The notes under the pieces were generated by a model, which saw nothing but the letters and a program-made list of their open reading frames with translations, ran no database searches and had not been told where the DNA came from. Both the position numbers and the translations under genes were made by a program. From assembly GCA_964519345.1 (NCBI GenBank), contig CAZFKX010000022.1, forward strand, positions 43,467-107,466: a stretch of DNA of 64,000 nt. The letters are read 5' to 3'. Positions within the stretch are counted from its first letter, which is position 1; every line of letters begins with the position of its first letter. This stretch comes from Persephonella sp964519345. GTDB lineage: Bacteria; Aquificota; Aquificia; Aquificales; Hydrogenothermaceae. Positions 8,893 to 17,355 of the stretch are shown piece by piece.

Positions 8893-9357
8893 ATGGAACC
8901 CATAATTGTAAAAAGTATGTCTTTTGATGAGGGGGAAACTATTCCCGTTGATTATACATGTGACGGTATGGATATATCGCCTGAGATAGTATGGGATAAT
9001 GTTCCAGAAGAAACAAAAAGCTTTGTTCTGATAATGGAAGATCCGGATGCACCAATGGGAGTCTTTACACACTGGGTTGTTTATGATATTCCTTCTTCCT
9101 TAAGGCTTCTTCCTGAAAATTTTCCTAAAGTTCCTCAGATAGACGGCATAAAGCAGGGGATAAATGACTTTGGAAGAATAGGATATGGGGGTCCATGTCC
9201 GCCAAAAGGAAGTACACACAGATATATATTTAATATTTTTGCCGTTTCTGTTCCTTCGTTAGAGCTCCCGACAGGAGCAACTAAAAAGATTATTGAAGAA
9301 AAGATGGAAGGTAAAGTTCTTTCAAAAGGAAAATTAACAGGAATATATGGGAGGTAG
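8893..9357 (+). CDS. PEBP family protein, cytoplasmic copy (YbhB/YbcL type)
   Basis: A 154-residue phosphatidylethanolamine-binding-protein fold. Family motifs are YTCDGMDISPEIVWDNVP, MEDPDAPMGVFTHWVVYDIP (ligand-pocket DPDAP and HW) and GRIGYGGPCPPKGSTHRY. Bacterial members have no firm biochemical role. No signal peptide is present. AGGAG precedes the ATG, and a paralogue with a signal peptide follows three bases after the stop, so the pair is a tandem duplication in one operon. Confidence 0.9.
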   Translation: MEPIIVKSMSFDEGETIPVDYTCDGMDISPEIVWDNVPEETKSFVLIMEDPDAPMGVFTHWVVYDIPSSLRLLPENFPKVPQIDGIKQGINDFGRIGYGGPCPPKGSTHRYIFNIFAVSVPSLELPTGATKKIIEEKMEGKVLSKGKLTGIYGR

Positions 9358-9360
9358 CAG

Positions 9361-9906
9361 ATGTTTAGGGCATTGTTTTTATCAATTGTACTGATTGTAT
9401 CCTTAGGTTCAGTTAGAGCTGACGATAATAATTTTGGGAAGATCTCGTTTTTTATCAGAACATCAGCATTTATGGACAATGGATTTATACCAAAAAAGTA
9501 CACATGCGATGGAATGAATGTATCTCCAGACCTTTTCTGGGGTGAATTTCCACCTGATACTAAAAGTTTCGTAATAATAATGGAAGATCCGGATGCACCA
9601 ATGGGAGTCTTTACACACTGGATTGTTTATGATATTCCCTACACCGTTACAGCATTGAATGAAAATATACAAAAAACACCTGTTGTAAATGGTTATATTA
9701 AGCAGGGGATAAACGACTTTGGAAGAATAGGGTATTTTGGCCCATGCCCACCAAAAGGAATGCCTCATAGATATTTTATTAGGATTTACGCTCTTGACAT
9801 TCCTGTTTTGGGTCTTCCTCCAGGAGCAGTTAGACAGGATGTTCTTTACAAAATGGAAGGTCATGTTATTGCACAGACTCATATTGTAGGACTTTATGGA
9901 AGATAA
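9361..9906 (+). CDS. PEBP family protein, exported paralogue
   Basis: A 181-residue paralogue of the preceding gene with a signal peptide (MFRALFLSIVLIVSLGSVRA), so it should act in the periplasm. It keeps YTCDGMNVSPDLFW, the DPDAPMGVFTHW pocket and the GPCPPKG.PHRY motif. GGGAGG at the end of the upstream gene is its ribosome site. A 45-base stretch around the DPDAP motif is identical in the two genes although the rest has diverged, which suggests gene conversion or strong constraint. Confidence 0.9.
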   Translation: MFRALFLSIVLIVSLGSVRADDNNFGKISFFIRTSAFMDNGFIPKKYTCDGMNVSPDLFWGEFPPDTKSFVIIMEDPDAPMGVFTHWIVYDIPYTVTALNENIQKTPVVNGYIKQGINDFGRIGYFGPCPPKGMPHRYFIRIYALDIPVLGLPPGAVRQDVLYKMEGHVIAQTHIVGLYGR

Positions 9907-10461
9907 TTAACCTAATTTCTCTTCTATAATTTTCTTGATCAGTTCCTGTCTTTCCTTTCCTTTTTCTTTAGTTTGCCGTATTCTGACAAGTTCATCAAGT
10001 AATTCTTCAAGATTATCAGGGAGAGCGTTCTCAATAATCTCCCTTATCTTTCCTGATAACCCTGGAGCTTTTCCTGAAGTGGTTATACCTATAACTATAT
10101 CTCCTTTTTTTACATAAGCAGGAAATATAAAATCGCAGTAGTCCGGACTGTCAACAGAATTTACGTGGATTTTAAGTTCTTTACATTTGCTGTAAATCTC
10201 TTTCTGTAGATCAATATTATCTACAGCCACAATAACTATATCTTTTCCTTTTAAATCTTCTTTTTTAAAAGGTCTTTTTATCACTTTTATGCCGTTTTTT
10301 TTACATAAATCTTCAACCTGCTGTGATACTTTTTTTGCTACAACCGTTATCTTAGGAGAAAAAGGTAAAAGCTTTTCTATTTTTCTGAGAGCAACATTTC
10401 CAGCACCTACAACAAGAATATCCTTTTCTTTTAGATTCACAAACATAGGAAATAAAGCCAT
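9907..10461 (-). CDS. Precorrin-2 dehydrogenase / siroheme synthase N-terminal domain
   Basis: A 184-residue Met8/CysG-N-type enzyme that oxidises precorrin-2 to sirohydrochlorin with NAD and may also insert iron. The Rossmann motif is ILVVGAGNVALRKIEKLL. VAVDNIDLQKEI and the VNSVDSPDYCDFIFPA segment are diagnostic. TSGKAPGLSGKIRE marks the helical C-terminal domain. It starts two bases after the upstream amidotransferase gene. Sirohydrochlorin is the precursor of the siroheme used by the nearby NirA, giving a functional link. Confidence 0.9.
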   Translation of the reverse strand: MALFPMFVNLKEKDILVVGAGNVALRKIEKLLPFSPKITVVAKKVSQQVEDLCKKNGIKVIKRPFKKEDLKGKDIVIVAVDNIDLQKEIYSKCKELKIHVNSVDSPDYCDFIFPAYVKKGDIVIGITTSGKAPGLSGKIREIIENALPDNLEELLDELVRIRQTKEKGKERQELIKKIIEEKLG

Positions 10462-10463
10462 AT

Positions 10464-11156
10464 TTACACCTCAAATTTATCCATAAATCTGTAAAGTAGC
10501 TTTTCCAACTGTCTAAAATTTTTATTTTGAGAGAGTATAAATTCGGGATCCTGAATGTATTTCCCTTTTTCTTTTAATTCTTCAGCAGAGTTATTTATCA
10601 GTTCTTCAGCTGTTTTTTTATCAGTTTCTAAATGAAACTGGAGACCGACAATACGACCATCATAAACAAAAGCCTGATTTTCACATGCCTCTGATCTGAC
10701 TGTATGAACAGCTCCTTCAGGAATATCAAATGTATCTCCATGCCAGTGAAATCCTGTGAATGTATCAGGAAGAATGGAGAAAAATTTTGATCTTTTTCCT
10801 TCAGGTGTGAGTTTAAGATCAAACCAACCTATCTCTTTGAACCTGTTTTTGTAAACCTTTCCTCCCAGAACATCAGCTATCAGCTGTGCTCCAAGGCAGA
10901 TACCCAATATTTTTTTTCCATACTTTATAGACTTTTCAATGAAAAGTTTTTCTTCTTTCAGCCATGGAAACTCTTTATCATCGTAAACGCCCATAGGTCC
11001 ACCTAACACAATAAGAAAATCAAAATTATCAGGATCAGGAAGTTGCTCTTTCAAAAAAAGTTTAGTCCCATCGATTCTGTATCCTTTTGAGCTTGCCCAC
11101 TTAAATATATTTGCAGGTGTCTCAAAATGAACATGCTGTATATAATGTATTCTCAT
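10464..11156 (-). CDS. Class I glutamine amidotransferase-like protein
   Basis: A 230-residue stand-alone GATase1 domain. The nucleophile elbow is GICLGAQLIADVLGG with the Cys, and GLQFHLETDK supplies the catalytic His and adjacent acid. Such proteins (the GuaA-like GATase group) transfer glutamine amide nitrogen or hydrolyse gamma-glutamyl compounds; the partner is unknown. The frame is open to 11174, but AGGGAG sits just before the ATG at 11156, which I prefer. It diverges from nirA, and the NtrC-type palindrome lies just upstream of its start, so it may share nitrogen control. Confidence 0.85.
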   Translation of the reverse strand: MRIHYIQHVHFETPANIFKWASSKGYRIDGTKLFLKEQLPDPDNFDFLIVLGGPMGVYDDKEFPWLKEEKLFIEKSIKYGKKILGICLGAQLIADVLGGKVYKNRFKEIGWFDLKLTPEGKRSKFFSILPDTFTGFHWHGDTFDIPEGAVHTVRSEACENQAFVYDGRIVGLQFHLETDKKTAEELINNSAEELKEKGKYIQDPEFILSQNKNFRQLEKLLYRFMDKFEV

Positions 11157-11167
11157 CTTATCTCCCT

Positions 11168-11191
11168 TGCACAAAATTAGTGCATATGCAC
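11168..11191. promoter_or_regulatory. NtrC-type activator site upstream of the nitrate operon
   Basis: TGCACAAAATTAGTGCA at 11168-11184 is an inverted repeat TGCAC-N7-GTGCA, matching the classic NtrC site of the same length and spacing. It overlaps a perfect 12-base palindrome GTGCATATGCAC (11180-11191), giving two interlocked sites. It lies about 97 bases upstream of the sigma-54 promoter, a normal enhancer distance. The identity of the activator is inferred. Confidence 0.65.
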
Positions 11192-11279
11192 ATTATTGCT
11201 CCAGACTACTAAAGACATTATACATTCTATTTTTCTTTTTTTACAGGTATTTCGGGATCTGGAGAGAATTTTTATTTTT

Positions 11280-11296
11280 TGGCATGCCGGTTGCTA
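11280..11296 (+). promoter_or_regulatory. Sigma-54 (-24/-12) promoter of nirA-narK-narB
   Basis: TGGCATGCCGGTTGCTA matches the sigma-54 consensus TGGCAYG-N4-TTGCW, with the invariant GG (11281-11282) and GC (11293-11294) separated by 10 bases. It ends about 40 bases before the nirA ATG, placing transcription start near 11306. Together with the upstream NtrC-like site this indicates nitrogen-regulated expression. Confidence 0.75.
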
Positions 11297-11335
11297 ATAA
11301 GAGAACAAAAAAGAAAATATGGAGACAAAATATAG

Positions 11336-13255
11336 ATGGAAAAGTTGATCAAAATTAGTAAAGAAAGAAACAAAAAACTGAATAAGATAGAAGTTCTTAA
11401 GCAAGAATGCTCAGTTGAGGAATCTTTTAAAAGATTAAATATATATGCAAAGAAAGGCTTTTCTTCAATACCTGAGCATGATCTAAACTACTTTCTTAAA
11501 TGTTTCGGTATATTTTACAGGCCTGCTACTTTGGAAAGATTTATGTTAAGAGTCAGAATTCCAGGTGGAAGGCTAACAAAGGAACAGGCTTTTGAGATAG
11601 GAAAGATATCTGAAGAGTTTGGCAGAAATTATATAGATCTTACAACCCGCATGCAGATAGAACTAAGGTACCTTAGGATAGAAGATATCCCGGAAATATT
11701 TAAAAGATTAGAATCTGTAGGAATAACAACATTCCAGACAGGTGTTGATAATTTTAGAAATATAGTTCAGGATCCGTTAGATGGACTTGCTTTTGATAAT
11801 GTTATCTCAACATGGAACATACTTCAAAAAATGCAGTCTATCTTTTTGAAAAAGTCTGAATGGATATGTAAACTTCCAAGAAAACTCAATATCTGTATAA
11901 CTGGAAGTTTTTCAAACAGATGTAACGCTTACGGTCATGATGTTTCCTTTGTTCTTGCAGAGAAAGATGGAATTTATGGTTTCAATGTGTACCTTGGGGG
12001 GAAGGTGGGAGAAGTAGCAAAGCCAGCAGATCTTTTTTTGACTGGGGACATTGTCCCCAGTTTTTTGGAAGGTTTGGGAAGTATATATAAAAAGTATGGT
12101 TTTAAAGACAGCAGGAATAGAAATAGACTGAAGTTTCTTATAGACGCTGTTGGTATGTATGGAGTAGTAAAAGCTGTTGAAAATGAGATCGGAATTGAAT
12201 TTCAAAAATCAGGGAAAAGTCTAACGGAACTTGATGGAGGCGACCATCCATATAGGATTCAGTTAAAAGATGGGAGTTATGCCATACATGTGGTTGTTCC
12301 TGCTGGTATTTTTTCTGGATCTGATCTTATTAAGGCTGTAGAGATATTAGAGCAAAACCCTGGGAGTGAGATAAGACTAACCGTTGAGCAGAATTTTTAT
12401 ATCACCGGTATAAAAGATCCTGAAAATGTAGAAAGATATGATCTGTTTAAAAAATACAAAAACCGGTCTTCCATTTATTTTACCAATTTAATAGCCTGTG
12501 CAGGAACGGAGCAATGTCCTTTTGGTGTGATACCAAATAAACCAGACGCAATAAAACTGGCTGAGTTTCTTACAGATAAGTATCCTCTTGAGTGCAGTGA
12601 AGGTAAACTGAGAATGTACTGGTCAGCCTGTCAGAAAGGATGCGGTATTCACGGTATGGGAGACCTTGGATTTGTTGGGGTTAAGTTCAAGGAAGGAAAT
12701 AAAATTGTTACAGGAGTAGATGTATATTACGGTGGGACTGTAATAGGAGAAAGTACGGAAGGTAAACTTCTATTAAAATCGGTTCCTTTAGACAGCGTCG
12801 GTTCATACATTGAAGAGATTATAAAGATATATATAGATCTCAAAAAAGAAAAAGAAAGTTTTGAGAAGTTCTACAAAAGAGTTCTTTCAAATATTTCCAA
12901 AGATGCTTTGAGATTTATTATAAGGTTTAACTGTATGATTAAAAAGGACTACCCTCAGTTCATTCTTAATTTAAATAGATCGTTATTAAATAGATCTTCC
13001 GAAGAAGAGGAAATATTTTTAATCGGAATACAGCTTTATAGAAGAGCCACAGGAAAAAATCCTTACTCCAAATCTAATATCCTTGAGATATACGATTTTC
13101 CTGAACCTGAAAAACCGTCAAAACTGAACCCTGATATACCAAGTAAGCTTGAAACAATAATCATGAAAATGATCAAAAAAGATCCACAAAAGAGATACAA
13201 AGTTTTTACGGAGATAGAAGAAGATTTAAAGGAGGCATTTAATGGAAAGCAGTAG
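11336..13255 (+). CDS. nirA: Ferredoxin-nitrite reductase (siroheme) with kinase-C-lobe-like tail
   Basis: Assimilatory nitrite reductase, reducing nitrite to ammonium with six electrons from ferredoxin. Two nitrite/sulfite-reductase ferredoxin-like half-domains are visible (RVRIPGGRLTKEQAFEIG; RLTVEQNFYITGI). The 4Fe-4S/siroheme ligands are CAGTEQC (about 387-393) and CQKGC (about 431-435). At 639 residues it is about 110 longer than usual. Residues 556-639 resemble the C-lobe of bacterial Ser/Thr kinases (FLIGIQLYRRATGKNPY; KMIKKDPQKRYKVFTEI), without kinase catalytic motifs. GGAG lies 11 bases before the ATG. It is first gene of the operon and overlaps narK by 14 bases. A role in sulfite reduction is less likely given the neighbours. 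Confidence 0.9.
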   Translation: MEKLIKISKERNKKLNKIEVLKQECSVEESFKRLNIYAKKGFSSIPEHDLNYFLKCFGIFYRPATLERFMLRVRIPGGRLTKEQAFEIGKISEEFGRNYIDLTTRMQIELRYLRIEDIPEIFKRLESVGITTFQTGVDNFRNIVQDPLDGLAFDNVISTWNILQKMQSIFLKKSEWICKLPRKLNICITGSFSNRCNAYGHDVSFVLAEKDGIYGFNVYLGGKVGEVAKPADLFLTGDIVPSFLEGLGSIYKKYGFKDSRNRNRLKFLIDAVGMYGVVKAVENEIGIEFQKSGKSLTELDGGDHPYRIQLKDGSYAIHVVVPAGIFSGSDLIKAVEILEQNPGSEIRLTVEQNFYITGIKDPENVERYDLFKKYKNRSSIYFTNLIACAGTEQCPFGVIPNKPDAIKLAEFLTDKYPLECSEGKLRMYWSACQKGCGIHGMGDLGFVGVKFKEGNKIVTGVDVYYGGTVIGESTEGKLLLKSVPLDSVGSYIEEIIKIYIDLKKEKESFEKFYKRVLSNISKDALRFIIRFNCMIKKDYPQFILNLNRSLLNRSSEEEEIFLIGIQLYRRATGKNPYSKSNILEIYDFPEPEKPSKLNPDIPSKLETIIMKMIKKDPQKRYKVFTEIEEDLKEAFNGKQ

Positions 13256-14561
13256 TTTAAAGATCAAAGGAAGCCCGGTTGTGGGTCTTTCTATGGCGAC
13301 ATTTGGATTTTTTATAGGATTTGCAGCTGTCTCGTTATATGGCCCTGTGGCTAAAAACCTTAAAGAGATTTTAGGTTTATCTGGATTTTTACTTGGTCTT
13401 CTTATCGCAGCACCAAATCTAACAGGCTCTTTATTGAGAATTCCTTTTGCAGCTTGGGTTGACAAGGTTGGAGGTAAAATTCCTTTAGCAACTTTACTTA
13501 TACTTTCAGTTATAGGTATGGGTGGATTATCAACCCTTTTATACTTCTACTATCCTGATCTTGAACCATGGATGTACTGGCTTATACTCTTTTTTGGTTT
13601 TCTAAGTGGTTGTGGAATAGCTACTTTCTCGGTAGGTATAGCCCAGACAGCATACTGGTATCCTGAAAGCAAACAAGGATTTGCACTTGGAATATACGCA
13701 GGAATTGGTAATCTTGCTCCTGGTATATTTGGACTTGTTCTACCTTTTGCACTGAGAGAAATAGGACTTACAGCTTCTTATATATTATGGTTTGGATTTT
13801 TACTTATTGGAACCGTCATATATGTTATTTTTGCTAAAGATGCTCCATACTTTCAGATGATTAAATCCGGTATATCAAGGAAAGAAGCTGTAGTAAAAGC
13901 AAAGAAATATGGACAAGAATTAATACCAACAGGGAGTCTTATAGAATCATTAAAAAATTCTGCAAAACATATTGAAACCTGGGCTTTGGTGGCGCTATAT
14001 TTCACATCATTTGGTGGATTTCTTGCTTTAACTGGGTGGTTTATAGTTTTTTGGGTTGAAAGTTACGATATAGAACTTAGACATGCCGGTCTTTTAATGG
14101 CGTTTGGTTTTTCACTTCTCGCGTCTGTTGTAAGGATTTTTGGAGGATGGATATCAGATAAGATCGGAGGCGAACTGGTTTCTATCACAGCTTTTAGTAT
14201 GATTCTTATAGGTGCAGTGATTGTTATTTTAGGAGGCAATACCAATTTCTCCGTCTCACTTGCAGGTGAAATACTGATGGGAGCAGGAATGGGTATTGCC
14301 AACGGTGCAGTGTTTAAATTAGTTCCCAAATACGTTCCACACGCAACAGGTGGAGCTGCAGGATGGGTTGGAGGACTTGGAGCTTTTGGAGGATTTGTTG
14401 TTCCTCCTATACTTGGAATCTTTGTTCAGAATTACGGAGTTATCGGCTATTCAAAAGGATTTATTGTTTATGTGATTCTTTCCATATTTGCAATTATTAT
14501 TTCCGGCCTTTTATGGAAGGCTTATGGAAAAGAGATAAACAAACCACTTGAGGAAGTTTAA
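13242..14561 (+). CDS. narK: Nitrate/nitrite MFS transporter
   Basis: A 439-residue major-facilitator transporter of the NarK/NasA family for nitrate uptake (or nitrite exchange) across the inner membrane. Twelve hydrophobic segments can be traced. The two nitrate-signature regions are visible (GIYAGIGNLAPGIFGLVLP and GAAGWVGGLGAFGGFVVPP), as is an MFS loop motif (FGGWISDKIGG). A strong AAAGGAGG ribosome site lies inside the end of nirA. Its position between nitrite and nitrate reductase genes indicates uptake for assimilation. Confidence 0.93.
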   Translation: MESSSLKIKGSPVVGLSMATFGFFIGFAAVSLYGPVAKNLKEILGLSGFLLGLLIAAPNLTGSLLRIPFAAWVDKVGGKIPLATLLILSVIGMGGLSTLLYFYYPDLEPWMYWLILFFGFLSGCGIATFSVGIAQTAYWYPESKQGFALGIYAGIGNLAPGIFGLVLPFALREIGLTASYILWFGFLLIGTVIYVIFAKDAPYFQMIKSGISRKEAVVKAKKYGQELIPTGSLIESLKNSAKHIETWALVALYFTSFGGFLALTGWFIVFWVESYDIELRHAGLLMAFGFSLLASVVRIFGGWISDKIGGELVSITAFSMILIGAVIVILGGNTNFSVSLAGEILMGAGMGIANGAVFKLVPKYVPHATGGAAGWVGGLGAFGGFVVPPILGIFVQNYGVIGYSKGFIVYVILSIFAIIISGLLWKAYGKEINKPLEEV

Positions 14562-14562
14562 A

Positions 14563-17025
14563 ATGAATAAGACACTCGCAAAAGCCCAATGTCTTTACTG
14601 TGGTGTTGGATGCGGACTTGAAATTTTAATGGATAAAAAAGGAAGAACGAAGATAAAAGGAGACAAATATCATCCTGCAAATTACGGAGATCTATGTCTA
14701 AAACCTATTCCATATCCTAAGGTAATGGATATCGGAAGAGTTCCAGCTCCGTTATATAGGAAAAATAAAAAAGAAAAGTTTAAACAAATAACATGGGAAG
14801 ATGCTCTTGACATAATAGCAGAAAAATTATCTAACAATTTGCCTGATGAGAACTACTTTTATATCTCTGGTCAGCTGACAACTGAAGACTGTTATGTAAT
14901 AAATAAATTTGTAAAGGGATTTGTCAGAACAAATAATATAGACGCAAACTCAAGATTATGCATGGCATCTGCTGTTATGGGTTATAAATTATCTTTTGGT
15001 TCTGACGGTCCACCGGGAAGCTACGAAGATATAGATGATTCTGACGCTTTTATTTTTGCCGGTTCAAATGCAGCATGGACGCATCCTGTAATTTTCAAGA
15101 GAGTATTAAGGAGAAAAAAAGAGAACCCTGATTCAAAGATAATTGTTATAGATCCAGTTTTTACAGCAACGGCTGAAAAAGCTGATTACTGGATAGATAT
15201 AAATCCTGGAACGGATACAGTTCTTTTTAACAGTATTTTATATCTTCTTGATAAGAAGGGATGGCTTGATTATGATTTTATTTCCAAATACACGGAAAAT
15301 TTTCAAGAAGCAGTCAACGAATCTAAAAAGTTCCCACCGTCGAAAGCTTCAAGGATCTGTGGTATAAAGGAAAGCAGTATTTACAAACTTGCCGAAATAT
15401 ATGCCTTTAGCAGTAAAGTTATTTCTTTCTGGACTATGGGATTGAACCAGTCTTCAAATGGAACAATGAAAAATTTAGCTTTAATAAATTTACATCTTGC
15501 AACAGGAAGAATTAATGAAAAGGGATGTCCGTTTTCTTTAACAGGTCAACCAAACGCAATGGGAGGTAGGGAGGTTGGATATCTGACAAATGGACTTCCA
15601 GGCTATAGAGATGTTAGAAACGATAACGACAGAAGATTTATAGAAAATTTTTGGAAAATTCCTGATGGTTCTATCAATCCAGTTCCAGGTATAACAATTG
15701 TTGAATCAGTGGACAAAATGATTAATAAAGAGATAAAACTTTTATGGATTGTTTGTACAAATCCTGCTGTAACCATGCCTGATCTTAATAAGTTCTGGAA
15801 AGCGTTAAGAAACACATTTGTTATTGTTCAGGACGCTTATCTTACAGATTCAGTAGATTACGCAAATCTGGTTTTACCAGCTACGCAGTGGGGAGAGAAG
15901 GAAGGTATTATGACAGGTTCAGATAGAACGGTAAGCTTTAATCAGCCGTTTAAGGATCCTCCGCCACAATGCAGAGATGATTGGAAGATATTCTGTGATG
16001 TTGCGGAAAGATTAGGATGGAAGTCTGGATTTAATTACAGAAATTCTAAAGATATCTTTAATGAATACAAAAAAACTACAGAAGGCAGACTTTGTGATAT
16101 ATCTAAATGGGATTACAAAGACCTTCCAAAACAGTGGGGAGGAAAATGGCTTTACAAAGATAAAATATTTCCGACCCCTTCAGGAAATGCCAGATTTAAC
16201 AGGGCTGTATATAAGGAGCCTGAAGATAAGGTAAAGTATCCTTTCTCATTTATACTTACAACGGGAAGAACTAAAAAACAGTGGCATACAATGACAAGGA
16301 CTGGTAAGTCTCTTGAACTTTTAAGGAACGAAGCAGAACCATATATATTTATGAATGAAGAAGATGCCTTTGAACTTGGCATCGTTAACAACGATTATAT
16401 TAACGTAAGATCAAAAAGAGGACAGATATATATTAAAACCAAAATAGGTAAGATAAAAAGAGGAGTTCTTTTTTCTCCTTTTGGATACGGTAAAATATAT
16501 CACTTTCCTACAAATATTCTTGTTTCAGACATTTTTGATCCTATATCAAAAGAACCTGAATTAAAGTTCAGCTCTGTATATATAAAACCGAGAAAAAAGA
16601 GGATTTATAAACTTTCTGATGACACATATAAGACAGTAAAAAACAGTTTTGCTCAAGTTTACAATTATTTGGATGATATTATTGAGTATAGCTTTAGAGA
16701 AATAGGCAAAAACTTAAAAAAAGAAAGTATAAGAATAGTATCTTTAAAATTCCGAGAACTTTTTAAGATTTTTGTTCTAAACCCTTCAGACTGGGAAAAA
16801 GCTATGCTACTTAATAAAGAGATAGCCTCAATTTATATTGCCCTTGATTTACAGCCTGAAGATCAAAGAACTATATCAAAATATTTTTCGGAAGGAATGA
16901 AAAGAATAACTGATTTGGATAAAGATATTATACTGGCATGGAAGTATGCTTTTGATTTTCTATCACACAGTATATTTGAAATAGTTAAAAATGAGTATGA
17001 AAAAAGAGAGTTAAAATCTTCCTGA
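14563..17025 (+). CDS. narB: Assimilatory nitrate reductase catalytic subunit with helical C-terminal extension
   Basis: A molybdopterin enzyme reducing nitrate to nitrite. The N-terminal 4Fe-4S cluster ligands are Cys10, 13, 17 and 45 (CLYCGVGC...LCLKP). NSRLCMASAVMGY, with the likely Mo-ligand Cys, and FAGSNAAWTHPV follow, then the NarB-type GQPNAMGGREVGYL. The C-terminal molydopterin-dinucleotide domain carries TTGRTKKQWHTMTRTG. An upstream TTG is in frame, but GAGG precedes the ATG at 14563, two bases after the narK stop. Residues about 678-820 form an extra helical region that I cannot assign; NarB proteins usually end near residue 700-730. The ferredoxin-type NirA partner suggests ferredoxin as donor. 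The gene end overlaps the convergent GGCT-like gene by 15 bases. Confidence 0.92.
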   Translation: MNKTLAKAQCLYCGVGCGLEILMDKKGRTKIKGDKYHPANYGDLCLKPIPYPKVMDIGRVPAPLYRKNKKEKFKQITWEDALDIIAEKLSNNLPDENYFYISGQLTTEDCYVINKFVKGFVRTNNIDANSRLCMASAVMGYKLSFGSDGPPGSYEDIDDSDAFIFAGSNAAWTHPVIFKRVLRRKKENPDSKIIVIDPVFTATAEKADYWIDINPGTDTVLFNSILYLLDKKGWLDYDFISKYTENFQEAVNESKKFPPSKASRICGIKESSIYKLAEIYAFSSKVISFWTMGLNQSSNGTMKNLALINLHLATGRINEKGCPFSLTGQPNAMGGREVGYLTNGLPGYRDVRNDNDRRFIENFWKIPDGSINPVPGITIVESVDKMINKEIKLLWIVCTNPAVTMPDLNKFWKALRNTFVIVQDAYLTDSVDYANLVLPATQWGEKEGIMTGSDRTVSFNQPFKDPPPQCRDDWKIFCDVAERLGWKSGFNYRNSKDIFNEYKKTTEGRLCDISKWDYKDLPKQWGGKWLYKDKIFPTPSGNARFNRAVYKEPEDKVKYPFSFILTTGRTKKQWHTMTRTGKSLELLRNEAEPYIFMNEEDAFELGIVNNDYINVRSKRGQIYIKTKIGKIKRGVLFSPFGYGKIYHFPTNILVSDIFDPISKEPELKFSSVYIKPRKKRIYKLSDDTYKTVKNSFAQVYNYLDDIIEYSFREIGKNLKKESIRIVSLKFRELFKIFVLNPSDWEKAMLLNKEIASIYIALDLQPEDQRTISKYFSEGMKRITDLDKDIILAWKYAFDFLSHSIFEIVKNEYEKRELKSS

Positions 17026-17355
17026 GCAAATCTCTTTAAGACCTTTTAGATCATTTAAATACAAATATATGTAACAGGGAATTTTTCCTTTTTGTGTAAA
17101 TACATCATCAATAATTCTTTTATATGTATTTCCTTCGTCTTCTAACTCATCTATAAGGCTTAGAGTTTTTTGATCAACTTTATAAACCTCACCATAGACA
17201 GTCTTATCACCATTAACAACAGCCGGATACCAGGAGACAAGATACATTCTGTAACCCTTTATGTATCCTTCTGATATAAATTCAGATTTTTTGAGGTAAT
17301 GATGAAATATATATCCTTTCTTCAAAGTTCCATAAACAAATAAATAATCTGTCAT
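17011..17355 (-). CDS. Gamma-glutamylcyclotransferase-like (AIG2 family) protein
   Basis: A 114-residue single-domain protein with the family start LFVYGTLKKGY, the central WYPAVVNGDKTVYGEVY and the catalytic-type acid in DELEDEG. Members cyclise gamma-glutamyl amines or amides, releasing 5-oxoproline; the substrate here is unknown. It is the last gene of the PqqD/ATP-grasp operon, overlapping the TPR gene by 4 bases. In that setting it could remove a gamma-glutamyl protecting group added by the ATP-grasp ligase, which is speculation. Confidence 0.8.
   Translation of the reverse strand: MTDYLFVYGTLKKGYIFHHYLKKSEFISEGYIKGYRMYLVSWYPAVVNGDKTVYGEVYKVDQKTLSLIDELEDEGNTYKRIIDDVFTQKGKIPCYIYLYLNDLKGLKEICSGRF

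Noticed and set aside
11167..11358. 63-residue open frame over the nirA promoter region
   Set aside because: It covers the NtrC-like site and sigma-54 promoter, has no ribosome site and no protein-like pattern.
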